From the NCBI RefSeq assembly GCF_004114975.1, contig NZ_CP030051.1:1922001-1986000 (forward strand): a stretch of DNA of 64,000 nucleotides, read 5' to 3'. Positions 55,646 to 63,396 of the stretch are shown here, piece by piece. The DNA comes from Bradyrhizobium guangdongense (GTDB taxonomy: Bacteria > Pseudomonadota > Alphaproteobacteria > Rhizobiales > Xanthobacteraceae). How positions within the stretch are numbered: position 1 is the stretch's first letter; each line of letters opens with the position of its first letter. The notes beneath the pieces were generated by a model that saw only the letters and a program-made list of their open reading frames with translations, was not told the origin of the DNA and searched no databases. The translations under genes were made by a program, and so were the position numbers.

Positions 55646-56825
55646 TCTCGGATTCCAGGGTGCCGCCGGCAAAATTGCGATAGAGGAAGCGGTTGGTCTC
55701 GCCCTCGGCCTCGGCTTCCGCCTGCTTGAAGATGGTCTCGTGCAGCGGCGACAGCGCGCAGGCGGGATCGGTGTTGGCGGCATCGCCCGTCAGCGCGAAG
55801 GCCTGGCAGCGGCAGCCGCCGAAATCGATCTCGCGGAATTCGCAGGATTTACACGGCTCCTTCATCCAGCCGGTGCCGCGATAGCGGTTGAAGGCCTCGG
55901 AGTTCTGCCAGATCCAGGCGATCGAATGGTTCGAGCGCACCGACTCGAACTCCAGCCCGGTGATGCTCTCGGCGGCGTGGCAGGGCAGCACCTTGCCGGC
56001 GGGCGAGATGTTGAAGAACTGCCGGCCCCAGCCGCCCATGCACTTCTTCGGCCGCAGCGCGTAATAGTCAGGCACGACATAGTCGATCGTAAGCCGGCCC
56101 TTCAGCCGCTCGCGCGCTTCCTCGACGATGGCCGTGCACTCGTCGAGTTGCGCCACGGTCGGCATCAGCGCGGCGCGGTTCTTCAGCGCCCAGCCGTAAT
56201 ATTGCACATTGGCGACTTCGAGCCGGTCGGCGTCGAGATCGACCGACATCTGGATGATCTCGGAAAGCTGATGCAGGTTCTGCCGGTGCATCACCGCGTT
56301 CACCGTGAGCGGCAGATCGAGCTCGCGCGTCCATTTCGCGACCTCGAGCTTCTTGCGGTGGCCCCCCTTGTAGCCGGCGACGCGGTCGGCGAGGCCTTCC
56401 TCGATGCCCTGGAACGAGATCTGCACGTGGCAGAGCCCGGCGTCGGCGAGCTCGCTCAGCTTCTCGCGCGTCAGCAGCACGGCCGAGGTGATGAGGTTGG
56501 TGTAGAGCCCGACGTCGCTGGCGTGCTTGACCAGCTCGACGAGGTCTTTCCGCGCGGTCGGCTCGCCGCCGGAGAAATGCACCTGGAGCACGCCGATCTC
56601 GGCGAGCTCGCTCAGCACCTTCTTCCATTCGTCCGTGGTCAGTTCCTTGCCCGAGCGGTCGAGCTCGACCGGGTTGGAGCAATAGGGGCATTGCAGCGGG
56701 CAGCGATGGGTGATCTCGAGCAGCACGGCGAGCGGAATGCCGAACGTCTCCGCCGTCGAGCGGCTCTTCTCCAGCACCGCGAGGCCGTCGCTGGGCGGGG
56801 GCGGGTTGCCGAGCACGTCGGTCAT
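55635..56825 (-). CDS. pqqE: PqqE, radical SAM enzyme of PQQ biosynthesis
   Basis: This 396-residue radical SAM/SPASM protein cross-links Glu and Tyr of PqqA. The SAM cluster motif is CPLQCPYC near 42-49, followed by FSGGEPTARKDL. The C-terminal auxiliary-cluster cysteines appear in KKCMGGWGRQ, VLPCHAAE, CKSCEFREIDFGGCRCQAF and DPACALSP. ATG 56825 overlaps pqqD by four bases. Confidence 0.96.
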   Translation of the reverse strand: MTDVLGNPPPPSDGLAVLEKSRSTAETFGIPLAVLLEITHRCPLQCPYCSNPVELDRSGKELTTDEWKKVLSELAEIGVLQVHFSGGEPTARKDLVELVKHASDVGLYTNLITSAVLLTREKLSELADAGLCHVQISFQGIEEGLADRVAGYKGGHRKKLEVAKWTRELDLPLTVNAVMHRQNLHQLSEIIQMSVDLDADRLEVANVQYYGWALKNRAALMPTVAQLDECTAIVEEARERLKGRLTIDYVVPDYYALRPKKCMGGWGRQFFNISPAGKVLPCHAAESITGLEFESVRSNHSIAWIWQNSEAFNRYRGTGWMKEPCKSCEFREIDFGGCRCQAFALTGDAANTDPACALSPLHETIFKQAEAEAEGETNRFLYRNFAGGTLESENGS

Positions 56826-57133
56826 GACGTCTTCTCCCGCGCTTCGGTGAGAAAGCCCTTGTCGGCGAGATCCTGCAGCATGGCGATGACGTCGGTGAGG
56901 ATCGCCTCGCGGGGCGCTGCGTATTTCCCTGCCAGCTGATCGGAGACGTCGCCGACGCTGCGCTTGCCGTCGCAGAGCTGCAGAACCTCGACCGCGATCT
57001 CGTCGGGCGCGAGCACGCGCTCCGGCGCCAGGATCACCCAGACCTTGCGCGTCTCGTCATATTTCAGCTTGGCGTGCCGCGGCAGCACCGGGCGGCTTGC
57101 CTCGCTGACGCTGATGTTCCGCGGCCCGGCCAT
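56822..57133 (-). CDS. pqqD: PqqD, PqqA-binding chaperone
   Basis: A 103-residue RiPP recognition element: RHAKLKYDETRKVWVILAPE, VLQLCDGKRSVGDV and LTDVIAMLQDLADKGFL. PqqD delivers the PqqA peptide to PqqE. ATG 57133 follows the pqqC stop by 11 bases, with gggatag nearby. The upstream frame read from pqqC is rejected. Confidence 0.95.
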   Translation of the reverse strand: MAGPRNISVSEASRPVLPRHAKLKYDETRKVWVILAPERVLAPDEIAVEVLQLCDGKRSVGDVSDQLAGKYAAPREAILTDVIAMLQDLADKGFLTEAREKTS

Positions 57134-57144
57134 TGCGCTATCCC

Positions 57145-57924
57145 TTAACCCGCTTTGGGCACGAACGCGCCCGGCGGAATGTTGCCCTCGACATAGGCGT
57201 AATACAGCGCATCCAGCTGCACCCACAAGACATTGGTCTTGAAGATCAGCGCGTTGCAGACCGCGGCGCGCTCCTCCGGATTGCGCGCATGCGTCCTGAC
57301 ATAGTCGAGCGCGAAATTGGCATCGCGCGGCGCCTGGGTCAGGCGGCGCTTGAAATAGCTCATGGTGTCGGAGTTGACGAAGTCGTAGTGCTGCAACATG
57401 CCGGCAATGCGCTCTTCGTGAATGCTCGGTGCGAACAGCTCGGTGAGCGAGGAGGCGATCGCCTCCAGCGGGCTCTTCTCGCGGCAGTAATGCACATAAG
57501 CTTCCACCGCGAAGCGCGTCGCCGGCAGGATGCCTTCGGTCGATTCCACATAGGCCGTGTCGAGCCCGAGACCTTCGGTCAGCTTGATCCAGCGCTCGAT
57601 GCCGCCTTCGGAGCCGACATCGCCGTCATGGTCCTCGATGCGGTGGCGCCATTCCAGGCGTGTGGCGCGGTCGCGGAAGCGCGAGATCACCACCGCGTCC
57701 TTGATCGGGATCGTGCTCTGGTAATAGTAGCGGTTCAGCGCCCAGGCCTGCACCTGGCCCTTGTTGAGCTTGCCGCCGTGCAGCAGCTTATGGAACGGAT
57801 GCAGGCTGTGATAGCGCGTCGCGCCGATGTGGCGCAGCGTCGCCTCGAGCTCTTCAGCCGAGTTGAGCCTGATATCCTTGCCGATCGAGAGCGCGGTCAT
57901 TCCAGTCATGGATGCGGCATTCAC
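57145..57924 (-). CDS. pqqC: PqqC, pyrroloquinoline-quinone synthase
   Basis: The 259-residue heme-oxygenase-like oxidase performs the last ring closure and oxidation in PQQ synthesis. Conserved segments are YHSLHPFHKLLHGGKLNKGQ, WALNRYYYQSTIPIKDAVV, RIEDHDGDVGSEGGIERW, ILPATRFAVEAYVHYC and ELFAPSIHEERI. GTG 57924 overlaps the pqqB stop (GTGA) with GGAG eight bases upstream. ATG 57909 is a second possible start. Confidence 0.96.
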   Translation of the reverse strand: MNAASMTGMTALSIGKDIRLNSAEELEATLRHIGATRYHSLHPFHKLLHGGKLNKGQVQAWALNRYYYQSTIPIKDAVVISRFRDRATRLEWRHRIEDHDGDVGSEGGIERWIKLTEGLGLDTAYVESTEGILPATRFAVEAYVHYCREKSPLEAIASSLTELFAPSIHEERIAGMLQHYDFVNSDTMSYFKRRLTQAPRDANFALDYVRTHARNPEERAAVCNALIFKTNVLWVQLDALYYAYVEGNIPPGAFVPKAG

Positions 57925-58850
57925 AGCACGATCTCCGTTCCGTCGGCGGGAATCTGCCATCCCGCGTGTTCAGCAGTCTTGCGTTCAGGCGAGGCTGGCA
58001 GCAGCGCCGGGTTCGAGTTGTTGATGTGCAGAAAGATCTTCCTGTCGATGTTGAGGTCCGCGAGCCGCGCGATCGCGCCGTCCTCGCCCGACATCGCGAC
58101 ATGCCCCATGCTCTTGCCGGTTTTGTGGCCGAGGCCGGCCCGGATCATCTCGTCGTCCTGCCAGACCGTGCCGTCGAAGAACACCAGCGCGGCGCCGTCG
58201 ATCTCGGCCTTGAGCGCGTCGGTCACCTCGGCGCAGGCGGCGATGAAGTAGAAGCATTTGCCTGATGACTTGTCGGTGATCTTCAGGCCCAGCGTATCGC
58301 CGTCGCCGCTCTCGCCGCCGGGATGCACCTTGCCTTCCAGGTACCAGGCCGATTTGCCGGGCACTGCGAACGGCAGCACCTCGATCCCTGAGCGCGCGCC
58401 ATCGGGCAGTCGCGGCTCGAAGGGGTCGCCGATAGCGATCGGCTGGCGCTTGACGTGCTTCTCGTTCAGCACGTTGAAGATGCTGTTGCTGGCCAGGATC
58501 GCCAGCACTTTCTCATGCGCATAGACTGTGAATGGCGAACTCTCGCGCATCGAGAGCAGGCCCGCGACCGCGTCGACTTCGCTGTTGGTCAGGATCACGC
58601 CTGCAACAGGCGTATGGCGCAGCGCGCCGGCCTTGGGATGCAGCTGCGGCGTAGCGTTCAATTGCTGGCGCAGGTCGGGGGAGGCGTTGATCAGGAACCA
58701 ATGCTCGCCGTCGCCGCTGAAGGCAACCGAGGCTTGGGTTCGATAAAGCTCGCGGCCGTTGGCGCGGGCCGCCCGGCAGCCCTCGCAGCCGCAATTCCAC
58801 TGGGGAACTCCGCCGCCGGCTGCGGCACCCAGGACGACGACGCGAAGCAT
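57921..58850 (-). CDS. pqqB: PqqB, metallo-beta-lactamase-like PQQ protein
   Basis: A 309-residue protein starting MLRVVVLGAAAGGGVPQWNC, with CEGCRAA, WFLINASPDLRQQLNATPQL and FFDGTVWQDDEMIRAGLGHK. PqqB carries out an oxidative step on the precursor tyrosine in some organisms. ATG 58850 has GGAG seven bases upstream, which removes a spurious longer frame. The 131 bases separating it from pqqA are normal for pqq operons, where pqqA is often transcribed more strongly. Confidence 0.95.
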   Translation of the reverse strand: MLRVVVLGAAAGGGVPQWNCGCEGCRAARANGRELYRTQASVAFSGDGEHWFLINASPDLRQQLNATPQLHPKAGALRHTPVAGVILTNSEVDAVAGLLSMRESSPFTVYAHEKVLAILASNSIFNVLNEKHVKRQPIAIGDPFEPRLPDGARSGIEVLPFAVPGKSAWYLEGKVHPGGESGDGDTLGLKITDKSSGKCFYFIAACAEVTDALKAEIDGAALVFFDGTVWQDDEMIRAGLGHKTGKSMGHVAMSGEDGAIARLADLNIDRKIFLHINNSNPALLPASPERKTAEHAGWQIPADGTEIVL

Positions 58851-58981
58851 GATCCGTCTCCTGGAAGGAACACGCGCGGTGGATCTCAGGCCGACGCAGC
58901 TGCCGACACAGATTCTTTCTTTCGGAGACGCGTTGTGACCGAAAAATCCACCGGCGCGAGAAGCGCGAGATCGCCAGCCGC

Positions 58982-59062
58982 TTACTTGCGGGTGGCGCTC
59001 ACATACATGTTGATTTCCATGCCGCAGGGCACTTCGACGATCTTCGGGGCTTTCCAGGCCAT
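58982..59062 (-). CDS. pqqA: PqqA, precursor peptide of PQQ
   Basis: A 26-residue peptide beginning MAWKAPKIVEVPCGMEINMY and ending VSATRK. The conserved glutamate E16 and tyrosine Y20, separated by three residues, become the PQQ backbone. A good ribosome site (ggagagcc) precedes ATG 59062. It leads pqqBCDE on the minus strand. It is too short for usual gene finders. Confidence 0.96.
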   Translation of the reverse strand: MAWKAPKIVEVPCGMEINMYVSATRK

Positions 59063-59328
59063 TTTGGCTCTCCATCTTTGCGAATTCGGACGTATCCGCC
59101 CACCGCTAAGTTAGTGCGGGCGGAAAAGTTCGCCAGTGAAATTTTCCCGGACATAGGTAGTAGGCCGGCGGAATTGCTGCACTGCAAGGCACGCGTAGCA
59201 CGGCCTGAAAAAATATGAGCCAATGGCATGCGCAAGAGCGTTGATAGGTCGTGCTCCCTGCCGGGATAAACCAGTTGTGAGCATAGAACGGCTTCCAATC
59301 GTTTGCAGGCGACCCCATTGGATCAGGC
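59063..59328. other. Intergenic region between pqqA and the DUF6894 gene
   Basis: These 266 bases lie between divergent genes and must hold the pqqA promoter and the promoter for the gene at 59329. I see no convincing EcfG motif, operator palindrome or structural RNA in it. Confidence 0.4.
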
Positions 59329-59586
59329 ATGCCCAGATATTTCTTCAACACCCGTATTGGCGACGAACTGATCGTGGATCCTGACGGCGAGGATCTGCGC
59401 AACCCCGATCGCGCCTGGGAGGTTGCCCGCCAGATGATCCTGGAGGTGGTGAAATCCGAGGGGGCCCAGCCGGCCCTGCTCGAGGCCGTCATCGAGGTCA
59501 CCGACGTCGCCGGCGAGATCGTGCTGGAGTTCCCCTTCAGCGAGGCGTTGCTGGACATACCGGACGCGTCGGCGACGCGGCATTAG
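59329..59586 (+). CDS. DUF6894-type small protein
   Basis: An 85-residue acidic protein beginning MPRYFFNTRIGDELIVDPDG and continuing EDLRNPDRAWEVARQMILEV, the (M)xRYFF...D..G....D pattern of DUF6894 proteins that are numerous in Bradyrhizobium. No membrane segment. Function is unknown. It is a single gene between pqqA and an A-family repeat. Confidence 0.85.
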   Translation: MPRYFFNTRIGDELIVDPDGEDLRNPDRAWEVARQMILEVVKSEGAQPALLEAVIEVTDVAGEIVLEFPFSEALLDIPDASATRH

Positions 59587-59603
59587 AGGCGTCCGCTCTC
59601 TGC

Positions 59604-59639
59604 CGTCATTGCTTCGTCGCTTCGCTCCTCGCAATGACG
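59604..59639. repeat. Truncated family A palindromic repeat, copy 4
   Basis: Only the outer part remains: cgtcattgcttcgtcgcttcg then ctcctcgcaatgacg. The internal gaagcaatccag stem present in other copies is lost, apparently by deletion between the arms. Confidence 0.75.
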
Positions 59640-59746
59640 GAGAATGAGGCACCAGTCGGGGCCAAAGGCGCTCTTCCTCCCTGCGAAATCCGCATGGCTT
59701 TGCCGCGTTCCCGGCGCTAAAAGACGCCGGTCACACGGAGCACGTC

Positions 59747-61147
59747 ATGCAAGATCTCTGGCGCCTGTCGGCCGCCGACCTCGCCACCCTCGTCAAATCA
59801 AGGAAAGTGTCCGCCCGGGAGGCCGCCAAGGCCGGCCTCGACCGCCTGGATGCCGTCAATCCCAGGCTGAACGCCGTGATCGACCACCGGCCCGAGGACG
59901 TGCTCAAACAGGCGGACGCCGTCGATGCCACCATCGCCAGGGGCGAAGATCCCGGCGTGCTCGCCGGCGTGCCCGTCACCATCAAGGCCAATGTCGACCA
60001 GGAAGGTTTCGCCACCACCAATGGCCTCAAGCTGCAGCGCGATCTGATCGCGCGCGAGGACAATCCGGTCGTCGCCAATTTCCGCAAAGCCGGTGCGGTT
60101 CTGCTTGGGCGCACCAATTGTCCGGCCTTCTCCTATCGCTGGTTCACCACCAACCTGGTCCATGGCGACACCAAGAATCCGCGCGACGCCTCGCTGACGC
60201 CGGGCGGCTCGTCCGGCGGTGCCGGCTCGGCGGTCGCGGCCGGCATCGGCCACATCGCCCACGGCACCGACATTGCCGGCTCGATCCGCTACCCCGCCTA
60301 TGCCTGCGGCGTGCACGGCCTGCGCCCGACCTTGGGCCGCATCCCCGCCTTCAATCCGGCGCTGCCGGAGCGCCCGATCGGGCCGCAGATCATGGCGGTC
60401 TCGGGCCCGCTGGCGCGCACGGTCAACGATCTCAGGATCTCGCTCGAAGCGATGGCGGCCCGCGACATCCGCGACCCCTGGTTCGCACCGGTGCCGCTGC
60501 AAGGCCCTGCGCGCGCGAAGCGCGCGGCGCTCTGCCTCAACCCGGACGGTGTTGCCACCACGCCGGAGGTGAAGGCCGCGGTGAGTGATGCCGGCAAGCG
60601 GCTCGAGCGTGCCGGCTGGACCGTCGATGTGATCGAGAACACCCCGCCGATGCGCGAAGCGGTCGAGTGGCAGATCAAGCTCTGGCTCGGCGACGGCTAT
60701 GAGGCGCAGCTCGAGGCGGCGGAACGGGAGGGCGATCCCGGCGCGCTGGCGTGCCTGCGCGGTATCAGCGCCAGGGTCACGCCGATGGATCAGGCGACTT
60801 ACGCCAAGGCGCTGACCCGAAGAGCCACGCTGACGCGTGATTGGATGCAGTTCTTCGAGACCTATGCCGTGCTGCTGACGCCGGTGTCCGGCGAGCTGCC
60901 GTTCCCCGATCATCTCGACCGCAAGAACGACGAATCGTTCAAGCGCGTCTGGGAAGCGCAACTGCCGCAGATCGCGATCCCTTTCATGGGCCTGCCGGGT
61001 CTTGTGGTCTCCACCGGCCTCGTCGGCAAGACGCCTGTCGGCGTGCACATCGTCTCGGGCCGCTATCGCGAGGATCTCTGCCTGCTCGCCGGCGAGGCGA
61101 TCGAGGCGGGCGGCGTGCCGCCGTCGCCGATCGATCCCGTGGGTTAG
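59747..61147 (+). CDS. Amidase signature family enzyme
   Basis: This 466-residue protein has the amidase Ser-Ser-Lys triad elements: lysine in GVPVTIKANVD near 80, the Gly/Ser motif TPGGSSGGAGSAVAAG near 152 and the nucleophile serine in GTDIAGSIRYPAYACGVHG near 178. Length and order match hydrolases of acyl amides. Substrate is unknown. GatA is unlikely, as no gatB/gatC neighbours are present. It ends two bases before the glutathione peroxidase gene, suggesting co-expression. Confidence 0.92.
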   Translation: MQDLWRLSAADLATLVKSRKVSAREAAKAGLDRLDAVNPRLNAVIDHRPEDVLKQADAVDATIARGEDPGVLAGVPVTIKANVDQEGFATTNGLKLQRDLIAREDNPVVANFRKAGAVLLGRTNCPAFSYRWFTTNLVHGDTKNPRDASLTPGGSSGGAGSAVAAGIGHIAHGTDIAGSIRYPAYACGVHGLRPTLGRIPAFNPALPERPIGPQIMAVSGPLARTVNDLRISLEAMAARDIRDPWFAPVPLQGPARAKRAALCLNPDGVATTPEVKAAVSDAGKRLERAGWTVDVIENTPPMREAVEWQIKLWLGDGYEAQLEAAEREGDPGALACLRGISARVTPMDQATYAKALTRRATLTRDWMQFFETYAVLLTPVSGELPFPDHLDRKNDESFKRVWEAQLPQIAIPFMGLPGLVVSTGLVGKTPVGVHIVSGRYREDLCLLAGEAIEAGGVPPSPIDPVG

Positions 61148-61149
61148 CG

Positions 61150-61626
61150 ATGTCCGTCATCTACGACTTCAAGGCCGTCTCGCTTGCGGGCGAAGAGGTC
61201 GAGATGCGCCGCTTCGAAGGGCAGGTGCTGTTGATCGTCAACACCGCGAGCAAATGCGGCTTCACGCCGCAATATCGGGGCCTCGAGGATCTGCATCGCG
61301 ATCTGTCGCCGCGCGGATTCTCCGTGCTCGGCTTTCCCTGCAACCAGTTCGGCGCGCAGGAGCCGGGCCAGGCGAGCGAGATCCAGGCCTTCTGCTCGAC
61401 GAATTACGACGTCACCTTCCCGCTGTTCGAGAAGATCGACGTCAACGGGCCGAAGGCGCATCCCTTGTATGAGTACCTGAAGCGCCAGCAATCCGGCCTG
61501 TTGGGTGCCTCCATCAAATGGAATTTCACCAAATTCCTGGTGGATCGCGCCGGCAAGGTGGTCGCCCGCTACGCGCCGACCGCACGGCCCGAAGGCTTGC
61601 GCAATCAAATCGAAACCCTGTTATGA
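61150..61626 (+). CDS. Glutathione peroxidase family (BtuE-like) peroxidase
   Basis: This 158-residue thioredoxin-fold peroxidase has the peroxidatic cysteine in VNTASKCGFTPQYRGLEDL near residue 36, the glutamine in GFPCNQFGAQEPG and the Trp/Asn pair in KWNFTKFLVD. That is the standard catalytic tetrad. It reduces hydroperoxides, often with thioredoxin. ATG 61150 is just after the amidase stop and the end overlaps the DUF3297 gene by ATGA. Confidence 0.94.
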   Translation: MSVIYDFKAVSLAGEEVEMRRFEGQVLLIVNTASKCGFTPQYRGLEDLHRDLSPRGFSVLGFPCNQFGAQEPGQASEIQAFCSTNYDVTFPLFEKIDVNGPKAHPLYEYLKRQQSGLLGASIKWNFTKFLVDRAGKVVARYAPTARPEGLRNQIETLL

Positions 61627-61880
61627 GCGAGACATCAATGAGCGACGAATTTCCGGACCGCCTGTCGGTCGATCCGAACAGCCCCTATTACAACGCGGAC
61701 ATCCTGTCGCGCGACGTCGGCATCCGCTTCAAGGGCGTCGAGAAGACCAATGTCGAGGAATACTGCATCAGCGAAGGCTGGGTCCGCGTCACCGCCGGGA
61801 ACGCCAAGGACCGCTACGGCAACCCGTTGACCATCAAGGTGCACGGGCCGGTCGAGCCATATTTCAGGGACAAGAAGTAG
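61623..61880 (+). CDS. DUF3297 family protein
   Basis: An 85-residue protein with PDRLSVDPNSPYYNADILSR, then DVGIRFKGVEKTNVEEYCIS and GNPLTIKVHGPVEPYFRDKK, a compact beta-rich domain of unknown function found widely in alphaproteobacteria. ATG 61623 couples it to the peroxidase gene. A start at ATG 61638 (MSDEFPDRL) is nearly as likely. Confidence 0.88.
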   Translation: MSETSMSDEFPDRLSVDPNSPYYNADILSRDVGIRFKGVEKTNVEEYCISEGWVRVTAGNAKDRYGNPLTIKVHGPVEPYFRDKK

Positions 61881-61935
61881 TTTCTGCTCAGCGCGCTGCG
61901 CTCTCTCCTCCCGAGGAGCGCACACTCCCTCCACT

Positions 61936-62021
61936 CGTTATTGCGAGCGAAGCGAAGCAATCCAGAATCTTTCCGCTGAGACAGTCTGGATTGCTTCGTC
62001 GTTTCGCTCCTCGCAATGACG
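61936..62021. repeat. Palindromic intergenic repeat, family A, copy 5
   Basis: The left arm cgttattgcgagcgaagcg / aagcaatccaga pairs with tctggattgcttcgtcgttt / cgctcctcgcaatgacg. It occupies most of the space between the DUF3297 gene and the tartrate dehydratase start, ending 19 bases before the ATG at 62040. Confidence 0.88.
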
Positions 62022-62039
62022 ATAGAGAAAGCCCCGCCC

Positions 62040-63209
62040 ATGTCCGTCCGCATCATCGACGTCCGCGAGATCACCAAGCCGATCTCGTCCCCGATCCGCA
62101 ACGCCTATATCGACTTCACCAAGATGACGACCAGCCTCGTCGCCGTCGTCACCGATGTCGTGCGCGACGGCAAGCGCGTGGTCGGCTACGGCTTCAATTC
62201 CAACGGCCGCTACGGGCAGGGCGGCCTGATCCGCGAGCGCTTCGCCAAGCGCATCACGGAAGCCGATCCGAAATCGCTGCTGAACGCAACAGGCGACAAT
62301 CTCGACCCCGACAAGGTCTGGGCCGCGATGATGACCAACGAGAAGCCGGGCGGCCATGGCGAGCGCTCGGTCGCGGTCGGCACCATCGACATGGCGGTGT
62401 GGGATGCGGTGGCGAAAATCTCAGGCAAGCCGCTGTTCCGCCTGCTCGCCGAGCGGCACGGCCTCACCGCCAATCCGCGCGTGTTCGTCTACGCCGCCGG
62501 CGGCTATTACTATCCCGGCAAGGATCTCGCGATGCTGCGGGCCGAGATGCGCGGCTATCTCGATCGCGGCTACAATGTCGTCAAGATGAAGATCGGCGGC
62601 GCCCCGATTGACGAAGACCGTACCCGCATTGAGGCGGTGCTGAAGGAGATCGGCAAGGACGCGCAGCTCGCCGTCGACGCTAACGGCCGCTTCAACCTCG
62701 AGACCGGAATCGCCTACGCCAAGATGCTGCGCGATTATCCGCTGTTCTGGTACGAGGAAGTCGGCGATCCCCTCGACTATGCGCTGCAGGCCGCGCTCGC
62801 CGAATTCTATCCCGGCCCCATGGCGACGGGCGAAAACCTCTTTAGCCATCAGGACGCCCGCAACCTCATCCGCTACGGCGGCATGCGCCCCGACCGCGAC
62901 TGGCTGCAATTCGACTGTGCGCTGTCCTACGGCCTGTGCGAATACCAGCGCACGCTGGAAGTGCTGAAGACCCACGGCTGGTCGCCCAGCCGCTGCATCC
63001 CGCACGGCGGCCACCAGATGTCGCTCAACATCGCCGCCGGTCTCGGCCTCGGCGGAAACGAAAGCTATCCCGATCTGTTCCAGCCCTATGGCGGCTTCCC
63101 CGACGGCGTCCGCGTCGAGAACGGCCACATCACCATGCCGGATCTCCCGGGCATCGGCTTCGAAGGCAAGTCAGATCTCTACAAGGAGATGAAGGCGCTG
63201 GCGGAGTAG
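62040..63209 (+). CDS. tarD: D(-)-tartrate dehydratase (enolase superfamily, TarD)
   Basis: This 389-residue enolase-superfamily protein has the base K184 in VVKMKIGGAP and H322 in CIPHGGHQMS. Metal ligands are expected in AVDANGRFN and WYEEVGDPLD. Length and these two residue numbers equal those of the characterised Bradyrhizobium japonicum D-tartrate dehydratase, which converts D-tartrate to oxaloacetate. ATG 62040 gives the standard N-terminus MSVRIIDVREITKPISS. An earlier in-frame ATG at 62016 lies within a palindromic repeat and is rejected. The ribosome site is weak. Confidence 0.94.
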   Translation: MSVRIIDVREITKPISSPIRNAYIDFTKMTTSLVAVVTDVVRDGKRVVGYGFNSNGRYGQGGLIRERFAKRITEADPKSLLNATGDNLDPDKVWAAMMTNEKPGGHGERSVAVGTIDMAVWDAVAKISGKPLFRLLAERHGLTANPRVFVYAAGGYYYPGKDLAMLRAEMRGYLDRGYNVVKMKIGGAPIDEDRTRIEAVLKEIGKDAQLAVDANGRFNLETGIAYAKMLRDYPLFWYEEVGDPLDYALQAALAEFYPGPMATGENLFSHQDARNLIRYGGMRPDRDWLQFDCALSYGLCEYQRTLEVLKTHGWSPSRCIPHGGHQMSLNIAAGLGLGGNESYPDLFQPYGGFPDGVRVENGHITMPDLPGIGFEGKSDLYKEMKALAE

Positions 63210-63259
63210 GCGCCGGGTAGACTGAGCGCATTGAGACGCAACGGCGGCGCCATACACTC

Positions 63260-63378
63260 CGTCATTGCGAGCGAAGCGAAACAATCCAGAGTCCTTCCGC
63301 GGACACGGTTCTGGATTGCTTCGTCGCATCCGCGCAAAATTGCTACGCAATTTTGTCGTTGAGCTCCTCGCAATGACG
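63260..63378. repeat. Palindromic intergenic repeat, family A, copy 6, with an inserted hairpin
   Basis: The usual arms cgtcattgcgagcgaagcg and ctcctcgcaatgacg bracket inner aatccagag / ctggatt. The right half carries an extra perfect hairpin, caaaattgc-tac-gcaattttg (63335-63355), absent from other copies. It lies between the convergent tarD and malonyl-CoA decarboxylase genes and may terminate both. Confidence 0.88.
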
Positions 63379-63396
63379 AGGAGAGAGCATAGTCCC

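Noticed and set aside
58873..58952. Attenuator between pqqA and pqqB (ggtggat / atccacc)
   Set aside because: Seven-base complementarity separated by more than 60 bases is too weak and distant to claim.
59747..61147. Assigning the amidase as GatA of the tRNA amidotransferase
   Set aside because: No gatB or gatC nearby; general amidase is the safer call.
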